Shown one piece after another: positions 34,343-43,111 of a stretch of DNA of 64,000 bases. The stretch's first letter is position 1. Every line of letters begins with the position of its first letter. The translations under genes and the position numbers were made by a program. Below the pieces are notes generated by a model that did no database searches, was not told the DNA's origin, and saw only the letters and a program-made list of their open reading frames with translations. Source of the DNA: TMED23 sp964566055 (GTDB taxonomy: Bacteria; Pseudomonadota; Alphaproteobacteria; Rhodospirillales; UBA2165); the NCBI GenBank assembly GCA_964566055.1, contig CAZMHI010000007.1, positions 1 to 64,000 on the forward strand, written 5' to 3'.

Positions 34343-35207
34343 GATCCGCTCCCCATTTATCTAAAAGTTCGAGCCTCAGTTCATGGGCCGCTTTGGCCTG
34401 CGCCAATATTTGTTCCAAATATTTTATATCCAAGACGGTGTTGGCGTCGGACAGGGCGTTCGGCGGGTCATCATGAACTTCCATGAATAACGCATTGATA
34501 CCGCAGGCCGCCGCTGCTCTGACCAAATGGGGGATAAACTCTCTTTGGCCACCGGAAATATCACCCATTGAAGTAGGCAGCTGCACGGAATGGGTAGCGT
34601 CAAAGCATACCGGATAGCCGGTTTCTGACATGATTGGGAAGTTTCGAAAATCATTTACCAGCATGTTGTAGCCGAAGAAGGTACCCCGATCCGTCAGTAA
34701 TATTTGCCGGTTGCCGGTGGCCTCAACTTTCCGCACAGCGTTTTTCATATTCCAGGGGCTCATGAACTGCCCCTTTTTGAGATGAACCGGCAGCCCAGTC
34801 TCGCCAGCGGCGCGCAAGATTGTCGTTTGGCGGCAAAGATAGGCCGGCACCTGGATGAGGTCGATAACTTCGCCGGTTGGCTTGGCCCAATCGGCATCGG
34901 AGAAATCACAGACCACGGGAATACCGAATTCGGTTCTGATATTGCTTAAGATTTTTAAGCCTTCATCAAGGCCAACGCCGTGAAATGAATCAGGGGCCGA
35001 ACGGCAATCTTTGTCATAGCAGGATTTATAAATCCAAGGGATATCGAGCTTTTCACATATGAAGCCGATCTGCTCCGCCATCATGCGGGCGTGATCGCTG
35101 GTTTCGATCGCACATGGGCCACCTAAAAAAACGAGTGCATCCGTTCCACCAATGGTGACATTGCGGACCTGGTCGTCACGGCCAATAGTAATGGTGTCAG
35201 AGTTCAT
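34323..35207 (-). CDS. kdsA: 3-deoxy-8-phosphooctulonate (Kdo-8-P) synthase
   Basis: 294-residue TIM-barrel aldolase joining arabinose-5-P and phosphoenolpyruvate. Motifs: FLGGPCAIE (C32), HLKKGQFMSPWNMKN, LTDRGTFFGYN, FDATHSVQLP, SGGQREF and MEVHDDP. C32 stands where the metal-dependent enzymes have Cys and E. coli KdsA has Asn, so this is predicted to be the metal-dependent type, with His (DATHS), Glu (MEVH) and a later Asp as other ligands. The usual KANRSS loop reads DKDCRSAPDSF here. It heads the kdsA-CBS-radical SAM run. Confidence 0.92.
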   Translation of the reverse strand: MNSDTITIGRDDQVRNVTIGGTDALVFLGGPCAIETSDHARMMAEQIGFICEKLDIPWIYKSCYDKDCRSAPDSFHGVGLDEGLKILSNIRTEFGIPVVCDFSDADWAKPTGEVIDLIQVPAYLCRQTTILRAAGETGLPVHLKKGQFMSPWNMKNAVRKVEATGNRQILLTDRGTFFGYNMLVNDFRNFPIMSETGYPVCFDATHSVQLPTSMGDISGGQREFIPHLVRAAAACGINALFMEVHDDPPNALSDANTVLDIKYLEQILAQAKAAHELRLELLDKWGADRVHLDD

Positions 35208-35265
35208 CGAAATTTTGCCAAAGTTGATTTCCGATCAGTCGAAACATACCAGATAAATCTTTAGA

Positions 35266-37161
35266 CTAAATGAATTCTTCCAGCGTCACATTTGGCGCCG
35301 AAAAGCTGAGGGGCTGTTCGACAAAAAGCCGAACTGATAGCTCTAACATCATCAGGCTATAAATCCGAAAGCCATGAATGTCTGGCCGGGAAAGTAATCG
35401 CTCAAGACCAGATTTAGACCACCAGCCGCGATCGAGCGTTTCTTTCCGGGTTAACAAGCGCCGCGCCGAGGCGGCCAGACCGTTTTTCATCCAATGCGGA
35501 ACAGGTGAGGCAAAGCCCTGTTTGGGGGCGTTTAGCACTTCTGTGGGCAAAAGCTCTCGGGCCATTGAACGTTCCAGGAATTTTTGCTGGCTATTGGGTG
35601 TGCGGATTGATTGCGGAACAGCTAGACAAGCTTCAACAAAACGGTGATCAAGAAAGGGCACCCGGCCTTCTACGCTTACAGCCATGGTCGTTCGATCCAG
35701 CAGAGTCAAAAGATCTTCCGGCAGGTAAGTTGCGATATCGGCGCTTAAAGCGGCACTTTGTTTATCACCATGGGTATGTTTTAGAGCCTCTTCAAAATAA
35801 GCCAATTGGGCAACCTCTGGCAGTACCATTTGATTACCCATCAGTTTCCTAATTGGCTCCGGAAAATGAGTAGAATGAGCATGTATATAAGCCCCTCTAT
35901 TTGGCGAAAATAATTCTGCCCGCGATAATCTCCAGGCGTTCATCGGATTCAAAATACCGGATATAGGTTCAACAATATCACGGCGCAGCCAAGCGGGTAA
36001 TCTGAGATAGCGCTGTTCAATAGGTAATTGAAAATAGCGGCCATAGCCGGCGAACAGTTCGTCGCCACCGGTACCATTCAGTGCCACAGTTACGTGTTCA
36101 CTCAGAATTTTATCGATCAGAAAATTTGGCAGCAAAGCGGCATCGTTTAACGGCTCTTCAGCAAACCACGCCAGATTTACCATCTCGTCACCGATGCTTT
36201 CAGCCGAAACTGTGGCTTCAGTATGGTTAGTGCCATAACGGTCGGCAACCGCTCTAGCGAGCGGCGCTTCGTCAATGGCAGCTCCCTCAAAGCTCACGGT
36301 AAATGTATTGATTGGCCGGGAGGAATGCCGGGCAGCTAGGGCGACCAGGAGACCAGAATCAATACCGCCCGAGAGCAAGGCGCCAACCGGAACATCGCTT
36401 CGCATTTGCATGCGGATAGAATCTTCGAGCAGAGCCAAAAGATGTTGTTCCACCGCAATTGGCTCGGTTGGCTGGTCCTTGGGTGTTTTTGGCTGCCAGT
36501 ACCGTTCCAAGCTAGCCTCACCATGGGCATTTAAAATTAATTTGTGGGCCGCCGGAATTTTCTGAATACCGGCAAACAATGTTTGCGGTGAGGGTACATA
36601 GCCGTGCGACAAATAACTGCTTACAGCCTTTTCATTGATCTCAGCCCTAACCAGACCTGTTGCAAATAAGGCCTTTATTTCTGAGGCGAAAGCAATGCAG
36701 CCGTCTGGTAATTTTACCCAATAGAGCGGTTTTACACCCAGCCGGTCCCGCACCAGCGTTAGTCGATGGCTATCTCGCTCGTAAAGCGCTAAGGCGTACA
36801 TGCCGTTAAGATGATGAACGAACTCGTCACCATATTTTCCGTGAACTGGTAAAATCGCTTCCATATCGCCGCCGGTTCGAAACGGATAGCCAGTGAATTC
36901 CTTTCTGAGCTCGATATAATTATAAATCTCACCGTTGCCCACTAATACATAGCGTTCTTCAGCGTCTAATATCGGTTGCTGACTGGCTTGCAGATCGATA
37001 ATGGCAAGACGATTAAATGCGACTTGGTATCTCCTATCCGAGGTTTCGAAGCGGCTATTACCATCGGGTCCGCGATGGATTATAGTTTCTTGAGCATCAC
37101 TAAAATCAACATACTCCGGTGAAATGCCCCGCGGATAAAACAGGCCGACTAGACCGCACAT
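35266..37161 (-). CDS. asnB: AsnB-type glutamine-dependent amidotransferase
   Basis: 631 residues. N-terminal class II glutaminase domain starts MCGLVGLF (Cys2 nucleophile) with HRGPDG (29-34); the C-terminal synthetase domain has the ATP-pyrophosphatase loop LLSGGIDSG (262-270) and NGTGGDELFAGYGRYF. Both halves appear intact. In polysaccharide loci such proteins often amidate uronic acids (WbpS-like) instead of making free asparagine; the UDP-GlcA 4-epimerase nearby fits that reading (inference). Neighbours on the same strand are a GT2 gene 10 bases downstream-side (37172) and kdsA. Confidence 0.9.
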   Translation of the reverse strand: MCGLVGLFYPRGISPEYVDFSDAQETIIHRGPDGNSRFETSDRRYQVAFNRLAIIDLQASQQPILDAEERYVLVGNGEIYNYIELRKEFTGYPFRTGGDMEAILPVHGKYGDEFVHHLNGMYALALYERDSHRLTLVRDRLGVKPLYWVKLPDGCIAFASEIKALFATGLVRAEINEKAVSSYLSHGYVPSPQTLFAGIQKIPAAHKLILNAHGEASLERYWQPKTPKDQPTEPIAVEQHLLALLEDSIRMQMRSDVPVGALLSGGIDSGLLVALAARHSSRPINTFTVSFEGAAIDEAPLARAVADRYGTNHTEATVSAESIGDEMVNLAWFAEEPLNDAALLPNFLIDKILSEHVTVALNGTGGDELFAGYGRYFQLPIEQRYLRLPAWLRRDIVEPISGILNPMNAWRLSRAELFSPNRGAYIHAHSTHFPEPIRKLMGNQMVLPEVAQLAYFEEALKHTHGDKQSAALSADIATYLPEDLLTLLDRTTMAVSVEGRVPFLDHRFVEACLAVPQSIRTPNSQQKFLERSMARELLPTEVLNAPKQGFASPVPHWMKNGLAASARRLLTRKETLDRGWWSKSGLERLLSRPDIHGFRIYSLMMLELSVRLFVEQPLSFSAPNVTLEEFI

Positions 37162-37171
37162 AGAAATAAAC

Positions 37172-38089
37172 TCATGTTAATCTTACACCTAAATATTTTG
37201 TTGTAAGTAAAATTGTATTTACGGGTAGTTTTAGAACCGTGCCAAGGCATTTACCGAAACAACGATTTTTCCAATAAGCAACCATTGCTTCCCAATGGAC
37301 AGCGAGGATGCGAAACCAGAGGCTGGCTAAGGGAAAAGAGGTATGTTTTCGGAGTGCTGGAGCATGTCGTAAGGCAATACGAAGGGTGCTGCGTAAGCGA
37401 ATCTCTGTCTGACTCGTTATGCTGTTTGGCGTAATATGGTAACGGGTAAGCGGTTGATCAAATATTTCAAATTTGACATCCGGCGAATTTAATAGTTTCA
37501 GCCACAGGTCAAAATCTTGTCCGACAGCTAGTGTTTCATCAAACATACCGGCATCTAGGACAGCTTTCCGGTAGGTGACAACTGAACTTGTCGAGATAAA
37601 CCCTTGACGATAAAGACCTTGAAAAGGAGCTTCGGAGGCACTGTTAAAACGACTTGCAATATCAAGAAAAGATTCCTGGCCATTTATCACAATCCAGCCG
37701 TTGTGGGCCACCAGCAGGTTATTTTTGTTTTGAATGAGGTTAAGGCTTTTTTCAATTTTTTCAGCAAGCCATTCATCATCAGCGTCTAAAAATGCCAAAT
37801 AATTGGCTTGAGCGTGGGATATTGCATTGTTTCTGGCGGCTCCTGCACCGGCATTATTTTGTTTGATTACTTTTAATTCTATACCATTCATTTTATCTCG
37901 ATAATTTACAGCCACATCGTAAGTTGTGTCCGATGAGCCATCATCGACAACAATTACCTCGCATGGTTTTAACGATTGGGCGCTGACACTAGCAAGTGCA
38001 CGTTCGATCGTACCAGCTGCTTGATAAGCCGGTATGATGACGCTGATATCGGCAAAACTCTCACCGCTATTGATGTCGGATTCAACCAT
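37172..38089 (-). CDS. Glycosyltransferase family 2
   Basis: 305-residue GT-A enzyme: ISVIIPAYQAAGTIERAL, VVDDGSSDTT, AGAGAARNNAISHA and the D-x-D-like LDADDEW. No strong TM segment is present, so it is a cytoplasmic, membrane-associated transferase. Its start overlaps the end of the lyase gene by 8 bases, indicating coupling. Donor and acceptor are unknown. Confidence 0.88.
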   Translation of the reverse strand: MVESDINSGESFADISVIIPAYQAAGTIERALASVSAQSLKPCEVIVVDDGSSDTTYDVAVNYRDKMNGIELKVIKQNNAGAGAARNNAISHAQANYLAFLDADDEWLAEKIEKSLNLIQNKNNLLVAHNGWIVINGQESFLDIASRFNSASEAPFQGLYRQGFISTSSVVTYRKAVLDAGMFDETLAVGQDFDLWLKLLNSPDVKFEIFDQPLTRYHITPNSITSQTEIRLRSTLRIALRHAPALRKHTSFPLASLWFRILAVHWEAMVAYWKNRCFGKCLGTVLKLPVNTILLTTKYLGVRLT

Positions 38090-39776
38090 CTGCCTTCGCT
38101 AGATTTATTGTTGACGTCCAAGGCAGGTTCACTGAGTTTGAAATAGTAATAGATGTTGCCGGCTCACCTTGACCGTAGGAACGCCATCTTTGAGTCGATG
38201 AAATCTCGGCGTTGCCGTTAAAGGAAATGTTGACCGGACCAACCTGGATTCCTGTGGAATTTTGTTCAACTGGTAAAGTTGTATGAAGAATGCGGTCAAT
38301 TTTATGGCTACCTCTGCCGTCAATTTTGTCCACGAGGAAAATATTATCCCCGGTAATATTCCATTCGCGCTGCCATTGACCTACGCCATTCAATCGCGAG
38401 AAGGAATCTGATGTGAAAACAACGCTGTTTTCGGCGACTGAAACTGAAGGTGCGGCACCGGTTATCAGCTCTTTGAATTCATCACTATAATAAGGCTTGT
38501 TTGGCGGATAAGGTTCGGCGCCATCAACCAGCAAGGTGTTGTGCATTCCGGCCGAAATATCTATTTCACCTGACGGTCCGTAGGAGCGCCGACCTAAATC
38601 ACTCAGCAATGAAGCGTCGTCATAATGAAGCTCAAACCCGCCAAAGTCACGATGGCCGTGGCCAGGCAAAAATGACCAGCCCTCAGGAGAAAAATACCAG
38701 AGGATTGACCACGGGCCGATATTTCTTCGCAGCCAACCATCTTCAACCAAACTCTCCAATTCTAATGATGTTGATTTGCCTCTCAAGGTATTCAATTTAG
38801 ATCGATTTTCTTTATCCAAAGTATCAAGCCAGCCCGAATTCGATAGCCGAATTAGTCCGCTTAAAAACTCAGGCGGACAATCGGGCGAAACATCACCAAT
38901 TAAAGGGAAGCCTCCCGGCAGGTCAAAAATTGATGCTGCAGATAATGCTCGGCCAGCAATCTGTTCAAGTGGATCAATTTCAGGCCGGTTAAACTCTAAC
39001 GCTGCTAGCCAGCACTCCAGATACCAACGAGTGACAAGCAAATGATAGTGACTTGATCCCTCACGTAGCATACCCCGAGGAGTAAAAATTCGCTCGCCTT
39101 CTGCAATTAAAATTTGTCCACCGATTTCTGCCCAGTCATCTAGACCTAGGGCCAGGCCTCCCAGAAACAATCCCCGTCCGTTATTGGCTAAGTGATTGCC
39201 CGTTTGTGATTCTCCAAAATATTCGAGATTATCAATGATAGCGGGCCCGTGACGGGTCAAAAAATCTACTGTCCTTTCCCGTGGTTCCGGTAATCCGTGT
39301 TGCTTGAAAAAATTAATTAGGTTTATCAGCCGTTCGGAAGCTGTATAGGGGTGCCAAGCCCAACCATCGTAGTCAGCTCCAAATTTGGTAAGCCAAGTAT
39401 TGAAAATAACCTTAGTCCACGGAACGATATCAACGGAATCTGAAAAATTTATCCAGGCAAATCGATGCAGCGCTAATAAACTTTCTGTATCAGTATATTT
39501 CCGTTCGACAAACTCGGTTTCGTCTCCTGGGGCAAGTTCAATAAACTCTCCCGGAAGAATCAGTTTTATAGGTGATTTCGGTTCGACGTCAGGAAGTTTG
39601 GGAAAGTTTGTGGTTATTTTTGCTGACGGGTTTATTTTAAGATTCTTAAAATAAGAGGGATTGGCTCTGACTAAGGGATGCCCTCGCCATTTTCCAATTA
39701 ATTGTCCGAATAGCCAACGCCGCAAAATAGGATCGCTGGCTAGATTATTCAATTTTCTAATAGTTGATCGAAGCAT
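38082..39776 (-). CDS. Heparinase II/III-like polysaccharide lyase family protein
   Basis: About 564 residues with an alpha/alpha toroid N-terminal region (NHLANNGRGLFLGGLAL, HLLVTRWYLECW) and a C-terminal heparinase II/III beta domain (GHGHRDFGGFELHY, GMHNTLLVDG). Such proteins sit in exopolysaccharide loci and are thought to trim or quality-control the polymer. The frame runs to an upstream ATG at 39818, but the ATG at 39776 overlaps the deacetylase stop as TAATG, a typical coupled start, so I prefer it. I cannot see a clear signal peptide. Confidence 0.82.
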   Translation of the reverse strand: MLRSTIRKLNNLASDPILRRWLFGQLIGKWRGHPLVRANPSYFKNLKINPSAKITTNFPKLPDVEPKSPIKLILPGEFIELAPGDETEFVERKYTDTESLLALHRFAWINFSDSVDIVPWTKVIFNTWLTKFGADYDGWAWHPYTASERLINLINFFKQHGLPEPRERTVDFLTRHGPAIIDNLEYFGESQTGNHLANNGRGLFLGGLALGLDDWAEIGGQILIAEGERIFTPRGMLREGSSHYHLLVTRWYLECWLAALEFNRPEIDPLEQIAGRALSAASIFDLPGGFPLIGDVSPDCPPEFLSGLIRLSNSGWLDTLDKENRSKLNTLRGKSTSLELESLVEDGWLRRNIGPWSILWYFSPEGWSFLPGHGHRDFGGFELHYDDASLLSDLGRRSYGPSGEIDISAGMHNTLLVDGAEPYPPNKPYYSDEFKELITGAAPSVSVAENSVVFTSDSFSRLNGVGQWQREWNITGDNIFLVDKIDGRGSHKIDRILHTTLPVEQNSTGIQVGPVNISFNGNAEISSTQRWRSYGQGEPATSITISNSVNLPWTSTINLAKADG

Positions 39777-40612
39777 TAATCTAAAGTCAAAAAGTATCGT
39801 AATTGATAAATTCCCCAATTAGCCATCATATGATCACGCTTAATGGCTAGAGGGTTATCACCGCTTCTGGTTGGTCCTCGTTGTCCCGTGACAAAGGTTT
39901 TGTAACCTGCAGATTTTGCGAGATTGCTATGAAAAGCCAGGTCAAAATCGGTATTTGGATTTCCGTAAGGAGCACAGAAATGGTCGCACGTTTTCCCTGT
40001 CTTTTGCTGTATTTCGTTTTTTGAGTTGGAAAGTTCGGCGAAGGCTTGATCTTCAGTAAGATCGGATAATCTGGTGTGTGTTACAGTATGAGACCCTATC
40101 GTCATACCGGCTTCAACCATTTTAGAGCAATCTGCCCAGGATAAGAAATCTAACGTTGTGTCTTGTCCCTTAAATCCAAATACATTTCGAGCAATAGGAT
40201 CATTGGCATCAAACGATTTCGCCACCATCCCCGTAACTATATAAAACACAGCGGGAATTTCTAACTTTAATAAAATTGGTAAGGCGACATTCACACAATT
40301 CTTTAGACCGTCGTCAAAAGTTAAGCAAAAGTAGCGGCCATCGACAGCCTGGTTTCCCGAAATGAGCAAAAGTGCATCGTCTAAGGAGATAAACTCGCCG
40401 ATATTGCGGAGATAATTTAACTGATTTGAAAAATTTTGTTGCTCGTCTTCAAAAACATGATGATAAAAAGGGAATCTAATCCAATTAGTAGAGCGCTCGA
40501 TTCTTTTGCCCACCGCTAATCCACGGATGGCGGTACTCCGAATTAAATTTTGGATCCGCTGACTGGTCGAAGTTTGTGCGTTCCATTCTGCTAATGTCCG
40601 GGTTTCATTCAT
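39776..40612 (-). CDS. Polysaccharide deacetylase (NodB/CE4 fold)
   Basis: 278-residue carbohydrate esterase family 4 protein. The NodB motif 1 CLTFDDG (catalytic D100, metal D101) and motif 2 SHTVTH (H175, H179) are present, followed by FCAPYGNP. These zinc enzymes remove N- or O-acetyl groups from GlcNAc-containing polymers. No signal peptide is obvious, so site of action is uncertain. Its stop overlaps the start of the lyase gene (TAATG), and it follows the GNAT gene after 4 bases, giving a tight GNAT-deacetylase-lyase-GT2 operon. Confidence 0.86.
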   Translation of the reverse strand: MNETRTLAEWNAQTSTSQRIQNLIRSTAIRGLAVGKRIERSTNWIRFPFYHHVFEDEQQNFSNQLNYLRNIGEFISLDDALLLISGNQAVDGRYFCLTFDDGLKNCVNVALPILLKLEIPAVFYIVTGMVAKSFDANDPIARNVFGFKGQDTTLDFLSWADCSKMVEAGMTIGSHTVTHTRLSDLTEDQAFAELSNSKNEIQQKTGKTCDHFCAPYGNPNTDFDLAFHSNLAKSAGYKTFVTGQRGPTRSGDNPLAIKRDHMMANWGIYQLRYFLTLD

Positions 40613-40616
40613 TTAA

Positions 40617-41672
40617 TTAAAAGGTGTCAACGTCACCTCCCATGATGCACCAGTTTTCATGGGTAAGAAGTTTCGTTATTGGCAAAGAGCTGTCCAAGCA
40701 TTTGACAATAAATGGCGCTTGCCGATGGCGGTAGAACCCGGCTCGGCGAAAAATTTTGCACAGATAATCTATATTACACAAAGTTTCGAGTACCATCGAA
40801 TTCGCTGCAGTCGCATCACTGATAATTTCTGCCAGGACTGCTCGCAGTCCCTGTTGGTCCTTGCCAAATAATTCAACAAGGTGTGCTCGATTGTCGCCAA
40901 CATTTCCCCAGGCAGGACTTTGTTTGCCCCAGATTCCCGCAGCGATAAGAGTTTCATTCTGGTAAGCCGAGACCCAGCGATAATTATTTTCAGACTCCTT
41001 AGCATAGCGCCAAGCAAGCCATTCTGCGGTTCTGTCTATTTTGCAAATACCTGTTTCATTCCGCCAGTGGTCGAGCAAAGGCTGCAGTTCGTCATCATTT
41101 GGTTTAGTGCGTTTGAAATTGAAATCGGTTGATCTGCCGGTTGGCAGTAATTTTGCCAACGTATCCACCAATACCCGACCCAACGGTGGAACTTTGGGAT
41201 GCATGGAAGGTTTAAGCAACCTGACCCAATGAGTGATGTCGCCGGTGTGGGTCCAGCCTAGACGTTTGACGAAGCCAGGATAGCTTTGTGGATTTGGAAA
41301 TCCATATAATACCTTGTAGCCGCGAAGTTTGGCAATTTCATAACAGGATTCGGCGAGTTTTGTGAAAACACCTTGTCCCTGATAATCTGGATGGGTCATT
41401 GTGTCCATCGACTGAGCACCCAATACAACATTGTTTCCAACTCGTAATTTGGTTGGCCACACTGAGTAAGACCCGGCTAGTCTCTTTCCATCGACAGCCA
41501 GAGCGGCAGGAACGGGTCCTTCAGGCAGAGAAAAAAACCGCCATTGATCAAATTGCGACGGTCGATTGTAACCCCATACGCTGGCATACAAGGTTCGAAT
41601 AGGGTCCAAATCATTTCCCGAAGCTTCTCTTACATGCCAGCTCGCAGCAGGTTTATTCAAAGTTTTTGGCAT
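40617..41672 (-). CDS. GNAT-family N-acetyltransferase-like protein
   Basis: 351 residues with a GNAT domain in the N-terminal half; motif A reads HPDYQGQGVFTKL, where R/Q-x-x-G-x-G/A binds acetyl-CoA. The C-terminal half forms a second, weaker GNAT-like domain, as in FemAB-related or tandem GNAT proteins in exopolysaccharide clusters. Likely acylates an amino sugar or a peptide substituent; acceptor unknown. First gene of the 41672 to 37172 operon; divergent from the O-antigen ligase gene across a 197-base A+T-rich gap with no further gene seen. Confidence 0.75.
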   Translation of the reverse strand: MPKTLNKPAASWHVREASGNDLDPIRTLYASVWGYNRPSQFDQWRFFSLPEGPVPAALAVDGKRLAGSYSVWPTKLRVGNNVVLGAQSMDTMTHPDYQGQGVFTKLAESCYEIAKLRGYKVLYGFPNPQSYPGFVKRLGWTHTGDITHWVRLLKPSMHPKVPPLGRVLVDTLAKLLPTGRSTDFNFKRTKPNDDELQPLLDHWRNETGICKIDRTAEWLAWRYAKESENNYRWVSAYQNETLIAAGIWGKQSPAWGNVGDNRAHLVELFGKDQQGLRAVLAEIISDATAANSMVLETLCNIDYLCKIFRRAGFYRHRQAPFIVKCLDSSLPITKLLTHENWCIMGGDVDTF

Positions 41673-41869
41673 TGCTATCTAATGGTAGGTAAAGTAGGTT
41701 CGTTTCGCGTATCGTAGCATTCGAGCGCCTTCCTAGGAACCTTGATTTCAAATTGAGTTGCAATTGTTTTAAGTCAAACTTTCCATAGGGCTCATATAAA
41801 TTATGGATCAGTCAGTTGGCCTCATTTTAATAAGAATCTGAGTTCAAGTAATTAAACATCCAAAAAAAA

Positions 41870-43111
41870 ATGAATTTTATACGAAAAGAATACATCTTAG
41901 GCCTTGCCTCTTTTTTGATTCTTCCGTTGGGACTTTATGCACCTCGTGGCATGGCTCCGTTATTCATTGCAACTGCCGTTTTTTTAATTGTTCGAGAGTT
42001 AGTTTATCGCCGGACCTTAAATTTAACATCGTGGCAATTTTACCTAATTGCGCTGGCGATTCCTTTTTTTGGTGCCATCAGTTCAGTGTGGTCAATTACG
42101 CCCCAAGAATCATTTATGATGTCATTCATCATTTGCGGCACTTTTTTGGGTGGCATGATATTGGTGAATAATTCTGTTCTGCAAAATACCATTGATCTGT
42201 CTCATTATGAAAAGTGGGTAGTTGCTGGAGGGATGATTGGCTTTGTTCTGTTTTTCACAGAGAACATAACTGATGCCGGGTTAAGCCGAACCCTTCTTGA
42301 AATGGTTGGTTCAAATCATTTCCAACGTATTTCTCATAAAATTACCTTCAATCAGGGAGCAAGTATTGCGTCGCTTTTTTTGTGGCCTTTCGCGCTTGTT
42401 ATATTCAGGCGATTTGGAATGGCTACAGCTATACTGATCATTGGCTTTTGTATCGCTGCCATTTTAATTGGCGAAACCATTGCGCCAATCATAGCTACTA
42501 TATTCGGCCTAATTGCATTTTCTTTGGTTGTCCTGGCGGGTCGATTGGGACCCAAAATACTGCTTGGCATAATTGTAATATACACGATGTTAGTGCCGGC
42601 TTTACCCAGTTTCTTGCCGGATCCAAGAGATTCTGAATCATCCATAACACGCTTTTATTCATCTTCAGATTTCCATCGTTTTATTATTTGGAATACAGCC
42701 GTAGAGCATATCGAAGAAAAACCCTTGTTGGGTGGTGGGTTAGACACAACACGCGCCCTTTATTCCAATAAAGATATGACTCAATTTCAGGCAGTAATTA
42801 AATCGACAGGAAAGAAGTTGAGTTTTGTTGCAGAGCCGATTCCCTTGCATCCGCACAACGCTTTTTTGCAGCTTTGGATAGAGCTTGGAGTTGTGGGAGC
42901 AGGACTATTAGCTATCCTGCTTTTTGAGATTTTGCGCCGAATGCAACGAAGCATTAAAAGCCGCTGGGAGGCTGCTGCCGGTTATGGATTATTTGTAACC
43001 GGGGTAACGGTTTCAAGTTTAAGTTATGGAATTTGGCAGTCATGGTGGTTGGGGAGCCTTTTCCTAGCTGCAGCGAGCATGGCGGCTGCTATCAAGAACT
43101 CACCGAATTAA
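41870..43111 (+). CDS. O-antigen ligase/polymerase (Wzy/WaaL superfamily) membrane protein
   Basis: 413-residue polytopic membrane protein with about 10-12 hydrophobic segments and a large periplasmic loop between late TMs that contains LLGGGLDTTR and PLHPHNAFLQLWIELGVVG; the H-x-H-N-x-x-L-x-x-W-x-E-x-G motif is the Wzy_C/O-antigen ligase signature. It either polymerises repeat units or transfers polymer to an acceptor. The ATG has only an A-run upstream, no clear ribosome site. It ends tail-to-tail with the GT2 gene, overlapping by 12 bases. Confidence 0.88.
   Translation: MNFIRKEYILGLASFLILPLGLYAPRGMAPLFIATAVFLIVRELVYRRTLNLTSWQFYLIALAIPFFGAISSVWSITPQESFMMSFIICGTFLGGMILVNNSVLQNTIDLSHYEKWVVAGGMIGFVLFFTENITDAGLSRTLLEMVGSNHFQRISHKITFNQGASIASLFLWPFALVIFRRFGMATAILIIGFCIAAILIGETIAPIIATIFGLIAFSLVVLAGRLGPKILLGIIVIYTMLVPALPSFLPDPRDSESSITRFYSSSDFHRFIIWNTAVEHIEEKPLLGGGLDTTRALYSNKDMTQFQAVIKSTGKKLSFVAEPIPLHPHNAFLQLWIELGVVGAGLLAILLFEILRRMQRSIKSRWEAAAGYGLFVTGVTVSSLSYGIWQSWWLGSLFLAAASMAAAIKNSPN

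Noticed and set aside
39777..39818. Longer N terminus of the heparinase-like protein
   Set aside because: The 43-base overlap with the deacetylase gene is less likely than the TAATG coupled start at 39776.
35266..41672. Calling this a PEP-CTERM/exosortase locus
   Set aside because: No exosortase, PEP-CTERM protein or chain-length/export partner was seen in the window.
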